Shown: positions 51,850 to 60,046 of the stretch, piece after piece
How the letters are laid out: each line of letters opens with the position of its first letter
Position numbering within the stretch: the stretch's first letter is position 1
NCBI GenBank assembly: GCA_008364785.1
Contig: VTTJ01000013.1
Location: 26,142-90,141, forward strand
Direction: 5' to 3'
From: Bacillus sp. BGMRC 2118
Lineage (GTDB): Bacteria; Bacillota; Bacilli; Bacillales; SA4
DNA length: 64,000 nucleotides
Notes under the pieces: generated by a model
Databases searched by the model: none
Told to the model about the DNA's origin: nothing
What the model saw: only the letters and a program-made list of their open reading frames with translations
Made by a program: the position numbers and the translations under genes

Positions 51850-53130
51850 TTAATGATTATAATTAAACTCTACTACCTCCTCATCCCCTGTTTCCATATC
51901 CTTCACTCTATACTCATTTGCTGCTATTTCGTCAGCCCCAACGATTATCACTCTTTGAATCTTCTCTTTATTCGCCTTTTCTAATGCCTTGCCCAGCTTT
52001 TTGTTTCCCATTTCCAGTTCTACTTTATATCCTTTGCTTCGTAACGACTGAGCAATTAATAGCGATTCCCTTCCTGTATTGAGTGGGACAATATAATAGT
52101 CTACATATGGTTCCTCTATTCTCTCCTTCTTGCACATGGCTGTATAAATCACATCAAGTCCAAACGAAATGCCAACAGTAGAATAATCCTCATTTGTTCC
52201 AATTAACCCACCAATTGCATGATCATAGCGACCTCCACTACCAATACTAGACGTAATGGCTTGATTCGTTAAAAAAATTTCATATACCGTTCCTGTATAA
52301 ATTTCCAGCCCTCTTGCTAAAAACGGATTGAATAGACACTGACTTTTCACCCCTAGGGCGTTTAAATATGAATCCAGTTCAATCAATTCATTGTGGCCTT
52401 CTTTTATAAGACCGTTTTGCTTCGAATAAGTTTCAAAGTATGAATAGGATGTATTAGCAGAATTCGTTAAAAACTCTCGAATTTTTTGAACAGTATCTTC
52501 TCCTAACCCCTGTTCTGCCAATTCACTTGTAACTGCCTGCACACCAACCTTTTCAAGCTTATCAAGAATTAATATCACCTTATTCACCTTATCAGCTGGT
52601 GTACGGAACAGTTCAAGCATACCTGTCAGTAATTTTCGATTGTTATATTGAATCGTGACTTGAAGGTCAAGTTTTGAAAATGCATCCAAGGCCATAACCA
52701 TCAATTCGGCCTCTGCTAGTTGTGAATCGACACCAACGATATCCACATCACATTGTGTAAACTCTCGAAACCTTCCTGTTTTAATAGGACCGTCTCTGAA
52801 TACCTTTCCTATTTCATAGCGTTTAAAGGGCATTCTTATTGATGGATTCATTGCGATAACCTTTGCAAAAGGTATTGTTAAATCATATCGGAGTGCAAGA
52901 TCCCGCTCTCCTCGATCACTTAATGTGTACATCTCTTGCAATATTTCTGCACCTCCACCATACTTGGATGCCATTAATTCTGTATAATTTAAGATTGGGG
53001 TTTCCAATGGTTTGCATCCATATTGTATAAAAACATCTTCCAGTGTTCTGCGAATTTCCCTCCGAATCACCTCTGCTTCTGGTAAATAATCCTGTGTTCC
53101 TCTAACATTTTGATAGTCCATTTTTTTCAT
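51850..53130 (-). CDS. hisS: histidyl-tRNA synthetase (divergent or second copy)
   Basis: The 426-residue class II synthetase starts NVRGTQDYLPEAE. It has motif 2 with FRDGPIKTGRFREFTQCDVDIVG, histidine-binding stretches LARGLEIYTGTVYE (usually RGLDYYTGTVFE) and SIGSGGRYDHAIGGLIG, and a C-terminal anticodon domain. Residues expected for catalysis are kept, so it is more likely a true synthetase than the HisZ regulator (about 390 residues). ATG 53130 follows AAGGAGG. The leader carries a His-codon peptide and a terminator. Confidence 0.85.
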   Translation of the reverse strand: MKKMDYQNVRGTQDYLPEAEVIRREIRRTLEDVFIQYGCKPLETPILNYTELMASKYGGGAEILQEMYTLSDRGERDLALRYDLTIPFAKVIAMNPSIRMPFKRYEIGKVFRDGPIKTGRFREFTQCDVDIVGVDSQLAEAELMVMALDAFSKLDLQVTIQYNNRKLLTGMLELFRTPADKVNKVILILDKLEKVGVQAVTSELAEQGLGEDTVQKIREFLTNSANTSYSYFETYSKQNGLIKEGHNELIELDSYLNALGVKSQCLFNPFLARGLEIYTGTVYEIFLTNQAITSSIGSGGRYDHAIGGLIGTNEDYSTVGISFGLDVIYTAMCKKERIEEPYVDYYIVPLNTGRESLLIAQSLRSKGYKVELEMGNKKLGKALEKANKEKIQRVIIVGADEIAANEYRVKDMETGDEEVVEFNYNH

Positions 53131-53157
53131 TCTGATTTCCTCCTTTTTTAAAAAAAC

Positions 53158-53203
53158 AAAAAAACCGCCCTAGATTGAGTTCATAACTTAATCCATGCGG
53201 TTT
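53158..53203 (-). terminator. attenuator terminator in the hisS leader
   Basis: On the minus strand AAACCGC (53203-53197) pairs with GCGGTTT (53168-53162), with a further inner pairing GGATT/AATCT, and is followed by a run of T. It stands between the leader peptide and the hisS ribosome binding site, so it must be bypassed for hisS expression. Confidence 0.85.
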
Positions 53204-53212
53204 CATGAGAAA

Positions 53213-53257
53213 TAGCCTTCCTATTCACGATCTTTAAATAATCGGATAGCAAGGCTA
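53213..53257 (-). promoter_or_regulatory. long-range stem following the His leader peptide
   Basis: TAGCCTTgCTAT (53257-53246) can pair with ATAGgAAGGCTA (53224-53213): eleven pairs with one mismatch. The first bases of the upper strand are the leader stop codon. A ribosome paused on the His codons would cover it and free the lower strand, part of which (GGCTATTTC) can pair weakly with GAAACCGC of the terminator. Confidence 0.6.
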
Positions 53258-53308
53258 CTTGATATGATGATGTAATTGTGACAGTAAAATATACCTACTT
53301 AAATTCAT
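53255..53308 (-). CDS. His-codon leader peptide upstream of hisS
   Basis: ATG at 53308, seven bases after AGAGGTG, opens an 18-codon frame encoding MNLSRYILLSQLHHHIK and ending with TAG at 53255. Three CAT codons in a row (53272-53264) come just before the stop. The peptide is followed by a long alternative stem and an intrinsic terminator, then hisS. The whole arrangement is that of a ribosome-stalling attenuator sensing charged tRNA-His. Confidence 0.75.
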   Translation of the reverse strand: MNLSRYILLSQLHHHIK

Positions 53309-53388
53309 GTTTTGTCACCTCTAATTTTTTCCACTTTATCATAATTTCCAAATTGTATCAAACCCCTATTTCACTCCATATGAATAAT

Positions 53389-53417
53389 TTGCCAAATTGT
53401 ACCACATAAACTATTGT
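53389..53417 (+). promoter_or_regulatory. probable promoter of the two-component operon
   Basis: TTGCCA (53389-53394) and TATTGT (53412-53417) separated by 17 bases, ahead of the response regulator gene. Confidence 0.55.
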
Positions 53418-53442
53418 AAAGATATAGGAGAGGTGTTACGAG

Positions 53443-54126
53443 ATGAGACAGATACTTGTAGTGGATGATGATAAAGAAATCGTTCAATTAATAACATTTT
53501 ATCTTCAAAATGAAGGATTTACTGTACATAAAGCATATAACGGCAAAGAAGCTATTGATCTATTTAACCAAGAAAAAATTGACCTTATTATACTAGACGT
53601 CATGATGCCAGAAATGGACGGATTGAATGTCTGCAGAATATTGCGTGAGAAGTATCATGTGCCTATTCTTATGGTCAGTGCGAAGGCAGAAGATATGGAT
53701 AAAATTGCAGGCTTATTAAACGGGGCAGATGACTATTTGACAAAGCCCTTTAATCCATTAGAACTCGCGGCCCGTGTAAAAACGCTAATTCGAAGAGCCT
53801 ATTTATACCAAGAGGATAAACAGGAAGATTCACTTATAAGAATTGAATCACTTGAAATTAATAAAGCATCCCATTCCGTCAAAGTAAAAAATCAGCCAAT
53901 TTCCTTAACCGCAAAGGAATTCGATATTCTCTATATTATGTCCTCAAATTTAGGAAGGATATATAGTGGTGAGGAATTGTATGAACTTGTATGGAAAGAG
54001 CGATATTATTCTGCAAATAATACCGTCATGGTTCACATGAGTAATTTAAGAGAGAAGCTGGAGAAAGCCCTGGGCTATAAATTAATTAAGACTGTCTGGG
54101 GAGTAGGGTATAAGATTGATGGATAA
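53443..54126 (+). CDS. OmpR/PhoB-type response regulator (VanR-like)
   Basis: The 227-residue protein has a receiver domain with DDD (residues 8-10), phospho-Asp in LIILDVMMPEMDG and Lys in DDYLTKPFNPLELAARVK, then a winged-helix domain ending TVWGVGYKID. Its last codons overlap the sensor kinase gene. With the D,D-carboxypeptidase downstream, the set resembles the vanR-vanS-carboxypeptidase arrangement of many Bacillus. Confidence 0.92.
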   Translation: MRQILVVDDDKEIVQLITFYLQNEGFTVHKAYNGKEAIDLFNQEKIDLIILDVMMPEMDGLNVCRILREKYHVPILMVSAKAEDMDKIAGLLNGADDYLTKPFNPLELAARVKTLIRRAYLYQEDKQEDSLIRIESLEINKASHSVKVKNQPISLTAKEFDILYIMSSNLGRIYSGEELYELVWKERYYSANNTVMVHMSNLREKLEKALGYKLIKTVWGVGYKIDG

Positions 54127-55234
54127 ACGGCAATTCTCTATTTATGGTAAACTTGTTTCCTATTTTTTATATAGCTTGCTTTGTGCAATAGCTGCAACTG
54201 GTTTGTTATTTATATTCATTAGACAAATCTATTACTATGTACCACTGCCATCACAGCTTAATTATTTCATTGTTTCGACCTATGCTGATATTGGTGTACT
54301 CCTTCCTTTTCTTATGAGCACAATCCTATTATTATTTTTCTTCTACTTAATGTGGATATTCAAATTCGCTTCCTACTTCAGTAAAATTAGTGATTCTGTC
54401 TATCTATTATCCCAAGGAAGATTTAGTGATGTTTATCTTCCTATAAAGGGAAAAAATGGGCTGGGCTTATTGGCTACATATATCTCAATGATGCAAAATA
54501 CGTTGACAAAGTTGATAGAAGAGGAAAAGAAAGCAGTCCAGTCACAACAGGAACTCGTAACAAATGTTTCACACGATTTACGTACTCCACTAACTTCCAT
54601 TATTGGTTACTTACAATTGATTGAGGAAGATCAATATCGGGATGAAATAGAGCTGCGTTATTATACGAGCATTGCTTATGAAAAGTCTAACAGATTGAAC
54701 CGCATGGTGAATGACTTATTTGAGTATACGAAAATTAATAATCACGATGTATCACTTCATTTACAAGACTTTAATATTATTGAACTATTACATCAGCTTT
54801 CGGTTCAATTTTACCCTGAGGTTACAAAGAAAAATATGAAAATAAAACTGGTAAGTCCAAAAGAGAGAATAATCATTAGGGCAGATCCTGATAAGCTTAT
54901 GCGCGTGTTTGAGAACCTTCTTTCTAATGCAGTGAAGTATGGTCAGGAAGGAACGCTCATACAATTAATCCTTCAAGTAGAAGAGTCTACTGTCAGGATA
55001 AAAGTCGTAAACCATGGTGATCCTATTCCCTCCAGTGCCCTACCATTCCTTTTTAACCGAATGTACCGTGTTGAACAATCTCGTTCAGATCAAACAGGGG
55101 GTACTGGACTTGGACTAGCCATTGCAAAAGGGATTATTAATCTTCACCATGGAGAAATCACTGTATCTAGTAATAATACGGAAACGATATTTCAAGTGAA
55201 TCTACCATTTATGAATCAAGTTTCTGATGAATAA
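54119..55234 (+). CDS. sensor histidine kinase (VanS-like)
   Basis: The 371-residue kinase has two membrane helices (about residues 15-37 and 60-85), a HAMP-like linker, the phospho-acceptor His in NVSHDLRTPLTSIIGYLQLI (about residue 155), N box FENLLSNAVKYG and G box TGGTGLGLAIAKGIINLHHG. The short external loop suggests sensing near the membrane. It is coupled to the regulator by overlap. ATG 54119 is preferred to the TTG before it. Confidence 0.92.
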   Translation: MDKRQFSIYGKLVSYFLYSLLCAIAATGLLFIFIRQIYYYVPLPSQLNYFIVSTYADIGVLLPFLMSTILLLFFFYLMWIFKFASYFSKISDSVYLLSQGRFSDVYLPIKGKNGLGLLATYISMMQNTLTKLIEEEKKAVQSQQELVTNVSHDLRTPLTSIIGYLQLIEEDQYRDEIELRYYTSIAYEKSNRLNRMVNDLFEYTKINNHDVSLHLQDFNIIELLHQLSVQFYPEVTKKNMKIKLVSPKERIIIRADPDKLMRVFENLLSNAVKYGQEGTLIQLILQVEESTVRIKVVNHGDPIPSSALPFLFNRMYRVEQSRSDQTGGTGLGLAIAKGIINLHHGEITVSSNNTETIFQVNLPFMNQVSDE

Positions 55235-55240
55235 GGTAAA

Positions 55241-55283
55241 TCTTTAGATTTTCTTAAGCTTTCCTTTTACTTCTCTTTAGATT
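55241..55283 (+). promoter_or_regulatory. direct repeat TCTTTAGATT, possible response-regulator sites
   Basis: TCTTTAGATT occurs at 55241-55250 and 55274-55283, 33 bases apart (about three helical turns), ahead of the carboxypeptidase gene. A -10-like TATAGT lies at 55291. OmpR-type regulators bind direct repeats like these; control by the adjacent regulator is inference. Confidence 0.45.
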
Positions 55284-55330
55284 GTTTGACTATAGTAGAA
55301 GCAACTACTAAATTTAGAGGTGGAGTAAAG

Positions 55331-56245
55331 ATGAAACATAAACTGTATATGGTCCTATTTTCATGCATCCTTATCGTCTTATTAGCAACTCAATTTGATG
55401 TACTACAAACACCGTCATTGATCAATAATACAACCTTTTCTGAATCTAACCTTCCAGCCGGCTCATCTATTATTGGTGAAGCAGCCCTGTTGATTGATGA
55501 CAAAACGGGTGAAGTTGTGTACTCAAAAAATGAGGATAAAAAACTGTTTCCTGCAAGCACGACGAAAATATTAACTGCTTTAGTTGCCCTAAAATACGGG
55601 AATATAAATGACCAGATAACTGTTGGAAATGAAGTTCAACAAAAGACACCCGGTGAAAGTACAGCATGGTTAACTGCCGGAAAAACCTTCACCCTCCAAG
55701 AATTATTAGCTGGACTTATGCTTCCTTCAGGTAATGATGCAGCAAGGACCATTGCGGTTTACATAGGAAAGAAAGAGATGAATGATATGACTATTCACGA
55801 ACAAGAAGCAATCGATTATTTCTCAGAGCTAATGAACAAGGAAGCAAAGAAATTAGGAGCCACTCGTTCCCATTTCATGAATCCACATGGTTTGCACCAC
55901 CCAAATCACTATTCAACTGCTCATGACCTTGGTATCATTGCAAGAGAAGCTATGGATAATGAAGATTTTAAAGCACTAGTCAGTCAACCAACTTTCTCAA
56001 ACCCAACTCTTACCTATGAAAATAAGAACCAGCTTGTAAATCCTGAAAGCCCTTATCACTTAGAAGGAGCAAATGGAATCAAAACTGGCTATACAGATGA
56101 AGCCGGTTACTGCCTAGTTTCTTCTGCAGAACATAATGGGAAGAAGCTTATAGCAGTAGTGTTAAAATCAACAAAACAAGATGTGTGGAATGATTCAATC
56201 TCCTTACTTACAAACGGATTCACTTCCAGTTATGTAAAAAAATAA
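55331..56245 (+). CDS. D-alanyl-D-alanine carboxypeptidase (peptidase S11, DacF-like)
   Basis: The 304-residue secreted or anchored enzyme has an N-terminal hydrophobic signal (residues 5-22), SxxK in ASTTKILTALVALKYG, SGN in LPSGNDAARTIA and KTG in GIKTGYTDEAGYCL. It removes the terminal D-Ala from peptidoglycan pentapeptides. ATG 55331 follows GAGGTGGAG. It is located 96 bases after the sensor kinase gene and is probably controlled by that system. Confidence 0.93.
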   Translation: MKHKLYMVLFSCILIVLLATQFDVLQTPSLINNTTFSESNLPAGSSIIGEAALLIDDKTGEVVYSKNEDKKLFPASTTKILTALVALKYGNINDQITVGNEVQQKTPGESTAWLTAGKTFTLQELLAGLMLPSGNDAARTIAVYIGKKEMNDMTIHEQEAIDYFSELMNKEAKKLGATRSHFMNPHGLHHPNHYSTAHDLGIIAREAMDNEDFKALVSQPTFSNPTLTYENKNQLVNPESPYHLEGANGIKTGYTDEAGYCLVSSAEHNGKKLIAVVLKSTKQDVWNDSISLLTNGFTSSYVKK

Positions 56246-56268
56246 ACCCTGCAATGAGCAGGGTTTTA
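56243..56268. terminator. bidirectional terminator after the carboxypeptidase gene
   Basis: CCCTGC-aatga-GCAGGG with A/T tracts on both sides. Confidence 0.8.
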
Positions 56269-56272
56269 TTGT

Positions 56273-56773
56273 TTAGGCGATTTCTTTTGATAGCCATACC
56301 TTTAACAGTATTCCTAGAATTATATAAAGAGCTACATACTTCCAATCAACAATTAACTTCTCATGCTTCCTTCTTACTATGCCCATTCCGATTATCCACC
56401 AAAAGAGATTTGAGTCTGTAATACTTTTTTTCCTTTTCGTGTTCTGATCAGCCTCTAGAGCTCGTTTTCTATTTTCATGTCTAGCCCATAAAATGACAAT
56501 GATAATATCTGCAATAGCACCAAGAGATACAGCTGTTATAACAAATGTTGGTGAGGGCTCCCACTTATTTGGGTCTTTTGTTTCCCTAATCTCCCTCACT
56601 CTTTCCTCATCTTTCTTTAAAGCTTCCTCGAAACTAGCACTTACTTCAGATTGTTTTGCCTTCTCAATCATTGGATCTTTTGGAACATCAAACGTTGCGT
56701 AGTATACACCTATTCCAATGGTTAAACAGATAAAACCAAGATAGGCCAGTGCAAAATAAATCCCCTTTTTCAT
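56273..56773 (-). CDS. membrane protein of unknown function
   Basis: A 166-residue protein with three hydrophobic segments (residues 5-27, about 75-95 and near the C terminus) and a charged external or cytoplasmic stretch between the first two (EKAKQSEVSASFEEALKKDEERVREI). It follows another small membrane gene and an XRE regulator in one operon. No family recognised. Confidence 0.65.
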   Translation of the reverse strand: MKKGIYFALAYLGFICLTIGIGVYYATFDVPKDPMIEKAKQSEVSASFEEALKKDEERVREIRETKDPNKWEPSPTFVITAVSLGAIADIIIVILWARHENRKRALEADQNTKRKKSITDSNLFWWIIGMGIVRRKHEKLIVDWKYVALYIILGILLKVWLSKEIA

Positions 56774-56786
56774 CCTCTCACCAACT

Positions 56787-57212
56787 TTACTTTAATTTGC
56801 GTACCTCAAACCAGTAAATGATGTATTGTGTAGCCCCTATAACAGCCAAAAGTAAAACTGAGAAGTATGGTATGTGTTGAAATAGCGAAACAAGAAGCAT
56901 GGCTAGTGGAATAGAAAAAACATAAAAGATGTATACCCTACGTGTACCTTTTAGCGTCATCCATTTTAACCCTTCGTCTTCTTCTCTAAATTCCATAGGA
57001 ATCAGTGTTGGTTTAACCTTTTCCTTTGGGTGTATCCGATTATGAATAGGAATGAACAGTGTTAATAGAAATATAGGTACAATTAGCACCCAAGGTGAAA
57101 GCTGTAGCTGAGCAGGAGCTATTGTTGGGAAGTATTCTCGTAGTAATGCTAATCCCATTAATAACAACAATGCAGCATTAAATAATGGTGATTGAAATAT
57201 CTTTTTGATCAT
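56787..57212 (-). CDS. membrane protein of unknown function
   Basis: A 141-residue protein with four membrane helices in two pairs separated by a charged loop (IPMEFREEDEGLKWMTLKGTRR). The ATG overlaps the end of the XRE gene by four bases. Small XRE repressors followed by such multi-spanning genes are common in Bacillus, but function is unknown. Confidence 0.68.
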   Translation of the reverse strand: MIKKIFQSPLFNAALLLLMGLALLREYFPTIAPAQLQLSPWVLIVPIFLLTLFIPIHNRIHPKEKVKPTLIPMEFREEDEGLKWMTLKGTRRVYIFYVFSIPLAMLLVSLFQHIPYFSVLLLAVIGATQYIIYWFEVRKLK

Positions 57213-57424
57213 TGTTTTGAACCTCCTTCTTTTACTTGAAAGACATCTTCTACTGTCGTTTCAAAGACTTTTGCTATTTTAATTGCAAGTATGACAGAAG
57301 GGGCATAGTCTTCTTTTTCAATCATTCCAATTGTCTGTCTGGATACCCCAACCATATCGGCAAGATCCTGCTGTGTGATTCGATCCCTCGCTCTAAGTTC
57401 TCTTACACGATTGACTAACATCAT
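57209..57424 (-). CDS. XRE family transcriptional regulator
   Basis: The 71-residue single-domain helix-turn-helix protein (VRELRARDRITQQDLADMVGVSRQTIGMIEKEDYAPSVILAIKIAKVFETTVEDVFQV) belongs to the small YgzD/YvaO-like Cro/CI type. It starts at one of two adjacent ATG codons after GGAAG. First gene of a three-gene operon; probably autoregulatory. Confidence 0.88.
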   Translation of the reverse strand: MMLVNRVRELRARDRITQQDLADMVGVSRQTIGMIEKEDYAPSVILAIKIAKVFETTVEDVFQVKEGGSKQ

Positions 57425-57805
57425 CCACCAACTTCCTATCATCTTTCTCTTATTTCCAATGTATGGTATTCATTGCAAAATGTAAAGTTTACTTGTCATA
57501 ATGTCATAAATTATTAACATTTTGGTTTTTACTGATCATAAAAAAAGAAAGCTTAATGAAAAAAAGAAAAACCCTATGTATAGATAGGGCCTTTCTTGCT
57601 TATGTAGCTTTAGAATAAAAGATTGATTTAATAGCTCACTGCAACCCTTTATTTTTAGCAAAGATAAATACTCCATTTTGAGAAAAAGATTGATCAAAAT
57701 GGAGTTACCTTTTAAAATCTTGTTTGAAATTTTTATAATAAAAAAATTTGATTATTTTAACCATTCTTCTTCAATTAAAGCCCCCGTTAGTTTAAGTGAA
57801 GGGTT
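57425..57805. other. intergenic region with two hairpins
   Basis: No gene recognised. A terminator (CCCTAT/ATAGGG, 57572-57589, followed on the minus strand by TTTTTCTTTTT) may end the small gene at 57806-57937. A long perfect hairpin ACTCCATTTTG/CAAAATGGAGT lies at 57670-57704. Confidence 0.6.
57572..57589 (-). terminator. rho-independent terminator
   Basis: CCCTAT-N6-ATAGGG followed on the minus strand by TTTTTCTTTTTTT. Confidence 0.7.
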
Positions 57806-57937
57806 TCACAAAATTATCGTCTCAACTGTTACTAAAACCATGAAAATTGTAACAGATTCCAAACTTCGAACAAGTAAAGGAAGTAATAATAAGGAGATTA
57901 ACAAAAATATAATAGATACAAGAAGTTTCTTTTTCAA
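57806..57937 (-). CDS. possible small membrane protein (43 residues)
   Basis: TTG at 57937, eight bases after AGAGGTGGAG, opens a frame MKKKLLVSIIFLLISLLLL..., one or two membrane helices. Strong ribosome binding site and composition argue that it is real; the plus strand frame here looks like a shadow. Confidence 0.45.
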   Translation of the reverse strand: MKKKLLVSIIFLLISLLLLPLLVRSLESVTIFMVLVTVETIIL

Positions 57938-58007
57938 TTTATAAGCTCCACCTCTTGATGTCCTTTTCACTAATGGTCCCAAAGTTACTTTTTATTGAGA
58001 ATTAAAA

Positions 58008-58035
58008 AGAGCAATTGCATTCGCGCAACCGCTCT
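58008..58035 (-). terminator. terminator of the dut operon
   Basis: On the minus strand AGAGCGGTTGC pairs with GCAATTGCTCT (two G-U pairs), followed by TTTTTAATT. Confidence 0.85.
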
Positions 58036-58122
58036 GTGGTATATTTCCCTAATACCATAATAATTTAGAAGCTAATAATATGACTACTTACTGCCCTTAT
58101 TCTGCCATTTGTCTACCATAAA

Positions 58123-58563
58123 TTACTTTGCACCACTTGACCCAAATCCACCCTCGGCTCTTTCTGTTAATGAAAGGTCCTCGAAAACTTCAATTACTTT
58201 TGGCCTTAACACTGGTTTTATTACCATTTGAGCAATCCTCATATGTTTTTCAACAACGAAATCTTCTTTTCCGTGGTTTATAAGAATTACACCGATTTCT
58301 CCCCTATAACCTTCATCAATTGTTCCAGGGCTATTTAAAACAGTTATACAATTCTTAAGTGCTAAACCACTTCTCGGTCTAATTTGTGCCTCTGTATCAG
58401 TAGGTAACTCGATTTTTATTCCAGTCTTTATAAGTCGAGTTTGTCCAGGTCCTATCACACACTCCTCTATTGAATATATATCCATCCCTGCATCACCTTC
58501 ATGAGCATACTGTGGAACTTTAGCATCTTTATGTGTTTTTTTTATTTTAAGAATGTTATTCAT
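58123..58563 (-). CDS. dut: dUTP diphosphatase
   Basis: A 146-residue trimeric-type dUTPase with the conserved motifs: HEGDAGMDIYS (1), RPRSGLALKN (2), GTIDEGYRGEIGVILINHG (3), RIAQMVI (4) and RAEGGFGSSG (5). All five are complete, so it should hydrolyse dUTP to dUMP and pyrophosphate. Its start touches the end of the dCTP-deaminase-like gene, which points to a shared function in nucleotide handling. Location in an accessory stretch fits a phage- or island-derived copy. Confidence 0.95.
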   Translation of the reverse strand: MNNILKIKKTHKDAKVPQYAHEGDAGMDIYSIEECVIGPGQTRLIKTGIKIELPTDTEAQIRPRSGLALKNCITVLNSPGTIDEGYRGEIGVILINHGKEDFVVEKHMRIAQMVIKPVLRPKVIEVFEDLSLTERAEGGFGSSGAK

Positions 58564-59588
58564 TAGACTCTCTTCTCCTTTATTGTATCTATTATAAATT
58601 TTAGTACTCCTAAGGTAAATACAACATAGGCTACTCTTCCATCTAGTTCTGCTCCATCACTAAATATCCAGACTAACCATAAAAATCCTATAGGAAGTAA
58701 AATACCTAAGACAAGTTTAGTGTAATACCAAGCTTCCTGCCATCCAATAATTCTTCTACTAGCTTTTTGAGCTTGATTAGTTAGAAAAGATAATGTCTCC
58801 GAAAATTTATCGTAATAGCCTTTAAACTGTTCTATTGTGATATTATCACTTTGTTCTGAATTCTTATTACTTATAAATTCAATTGATCCAATAGATTCAA
58901 TCATTTCTTTTAATTTTATTGAATGAGCATGCCTTTTGCCAGAAAAGAAAAAATTTCTTTTAAGTGGTGATGACACTATCTTGTTTAGGAGATCAAATCT
59001 TCCAGATGGATTGTTGTGTCTTTTAGTTGCTGGAGTAATTGTTCTAGTAAACATAAGCGTAACAAACGCGGAATATTCAAATGAGATATTCTTAATTTTA
59101 GAGCCTTTTAACCTTCTTCTCCACTTTATCAATTTTTCATGTTCATTTTCTTTGACCACTTTAGCCAATATCAGCTTTATTCTTTTCTTTGTAGGATTGT
59201 TTAAGGATATCAATAAAGGTCCTTGCCACAAAGGGTCCAAAGTTGTTGAAATGTGCCCTAGTCCCCTTGAAACTAGACTAACTCTTGAGTGAAAAGTTCC
59301 AGCCAAATCTTTTCCTACTTTTAAAGCTTCACGAGTCATAATAACTACTGTATCATTTGGCTCAATATAACAATACTTTTCATCATTATTAAAGTATATC
59401 TCAACTAATAAGTGGCTATTTATCGATAGTATAAAGTCAGATGGTGTCAGGTTATATCCTACAGGAGTAAGGTTCCCCTCTTCGAAGGGGTGTATTAGTA
59501 TTTCATTATTCTCCATGCTTCTTCTTATATCTGTATCCGAAAGTAAACCTGATTTAATTTGTGAATTTGAATCACTGTTATTTTCCAT
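58563..59588 (-). CDS. dCTP-deaminase-fold protein with C-terminal membrane domain
   Basis: The 341-residue protein has an N-terminal half like dCTP deaminases/dUTPases (LLSDTDIRRSMENNEILIHPF, NLTPVGYNLTPSDFIL, GTFHSRVSLVSRGLGHISTTLDPLWQGPLLISLNN). In E. coli Dcd the last stretch ends ITLELYN-like with the catalytic Glu; here the matching position is Ser. A linker and coiled region follow, then two membrane helices (about residues 283-301 and 310-330). It overlaps dut by one base. Probably membrane-bound; catalytic activity is doubtful. Confidence 0.75.
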   Translation of the reverse strand: MENNSDSNSQIKSGLLSDTDIRRSMENNEILIHPFEEGNLTPVGYNLTPSDFILSINSHLLVEIYFNNDEKYCYIEPNDTVVIMTREALKVGKDLAGTFHSRVSLVSRGLGHISTTLDPLWQGPLLISLNNPTKKRIKLILAKVVKENEHEKLIKWRRRLKGSKIKNISFEYSAFVTLMFTRTITPATKRHNNPSGRFDLLNKIVSSPLKRNFFFSGKRHAHSIKLKEMIESIGSIEFISNKNSEQSDNITIEQFKGYYDKFSETLSFLTNQAQKASRRIIGWQEAWYYTKLVLGILLPIGFLWLVWIFSDGAELDGRVAYVVFTLGVLKFIIDTIKEKRV

Positions 59589-60046
59589 TTATAATTTAAA
59601 ATTCCTTTCACTAATGTCTTTTTTATTATTTTAACATTTCTAGAATGATTTTTAGGAAATATTTACAAAAGGAGGCAAATCATATAGATACCTCCCTCTA
59701 ATTTCTATAAACCTCAATTCTCAAAATAAAAGCTAATTTATAAAACATCCTAGACTCTCCGATAATATTCTCGTTCAGTCTTTCATTCCTAAGTCGTTAT
59801 TGAGCTCATAATCAAATACTTCTTCATCCAAGTAACTTCCTTGCTCCATAACTCCTAATTGTTTGTGTCACTATTTATAGTTTATTTGCCTTCTTTCACT
59901 AGGCTCTCCACATTAAATAACGAGTGCTTCCTAAGCACCCGTCCTTGTTAGTTGAGTAATAAATTCAATTAGGGATATCTGTATTGTATTTAACATTCCT
60001 GTTTTCTCCAAAATAAAAAACACTCTATATGAGCGTTTTGGGATAT
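59589..60046. other. intergenic region, possibly a 24-residue frame
   Basis: A short minus-strand frame at 59849-59775 (starting MEQGSYLDEEVFDYE) has a GGAG only two bases from its ATG and may be the tail of a lost gene. A hairpin GTGCTT/AAGCAC lies near 59918-59933. The end of the region is the terminator of the next gene (AAAACGCTC/GAGTGTTTT, 60017-60039). Confidence 0.45.
60017..60039 (-). terminator. terminator of the gene ending at 60047
   Basis: Nine-base stem with a G-U pair and a five-base loop, followed by TTTTATTTT on the minus strand. Confidence 0.8.

Noticed and set aside
51850..53130. HisZ, the regulatory subunit of ATP phosphoribosyltransferase
   Set aside because: Length, motif 2 and histidine-binding stretches fit a synthetase, and no his biosynthesis gene follows.
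53155..53260. T-box in the hisS leader
   Set aside because: The AGGGCGG segment resembles a T-box core only in part; GTGG(A/T)ACCGCG and the stem I loop motifs are missing.
59775..59849. A 24-residue peptide gene (MEQGSYLDEEVFDYE...)
   Set aside because: The ribosome site is too close to the ATG and no partner or repeat supports it; noted only in the intergenic entry.
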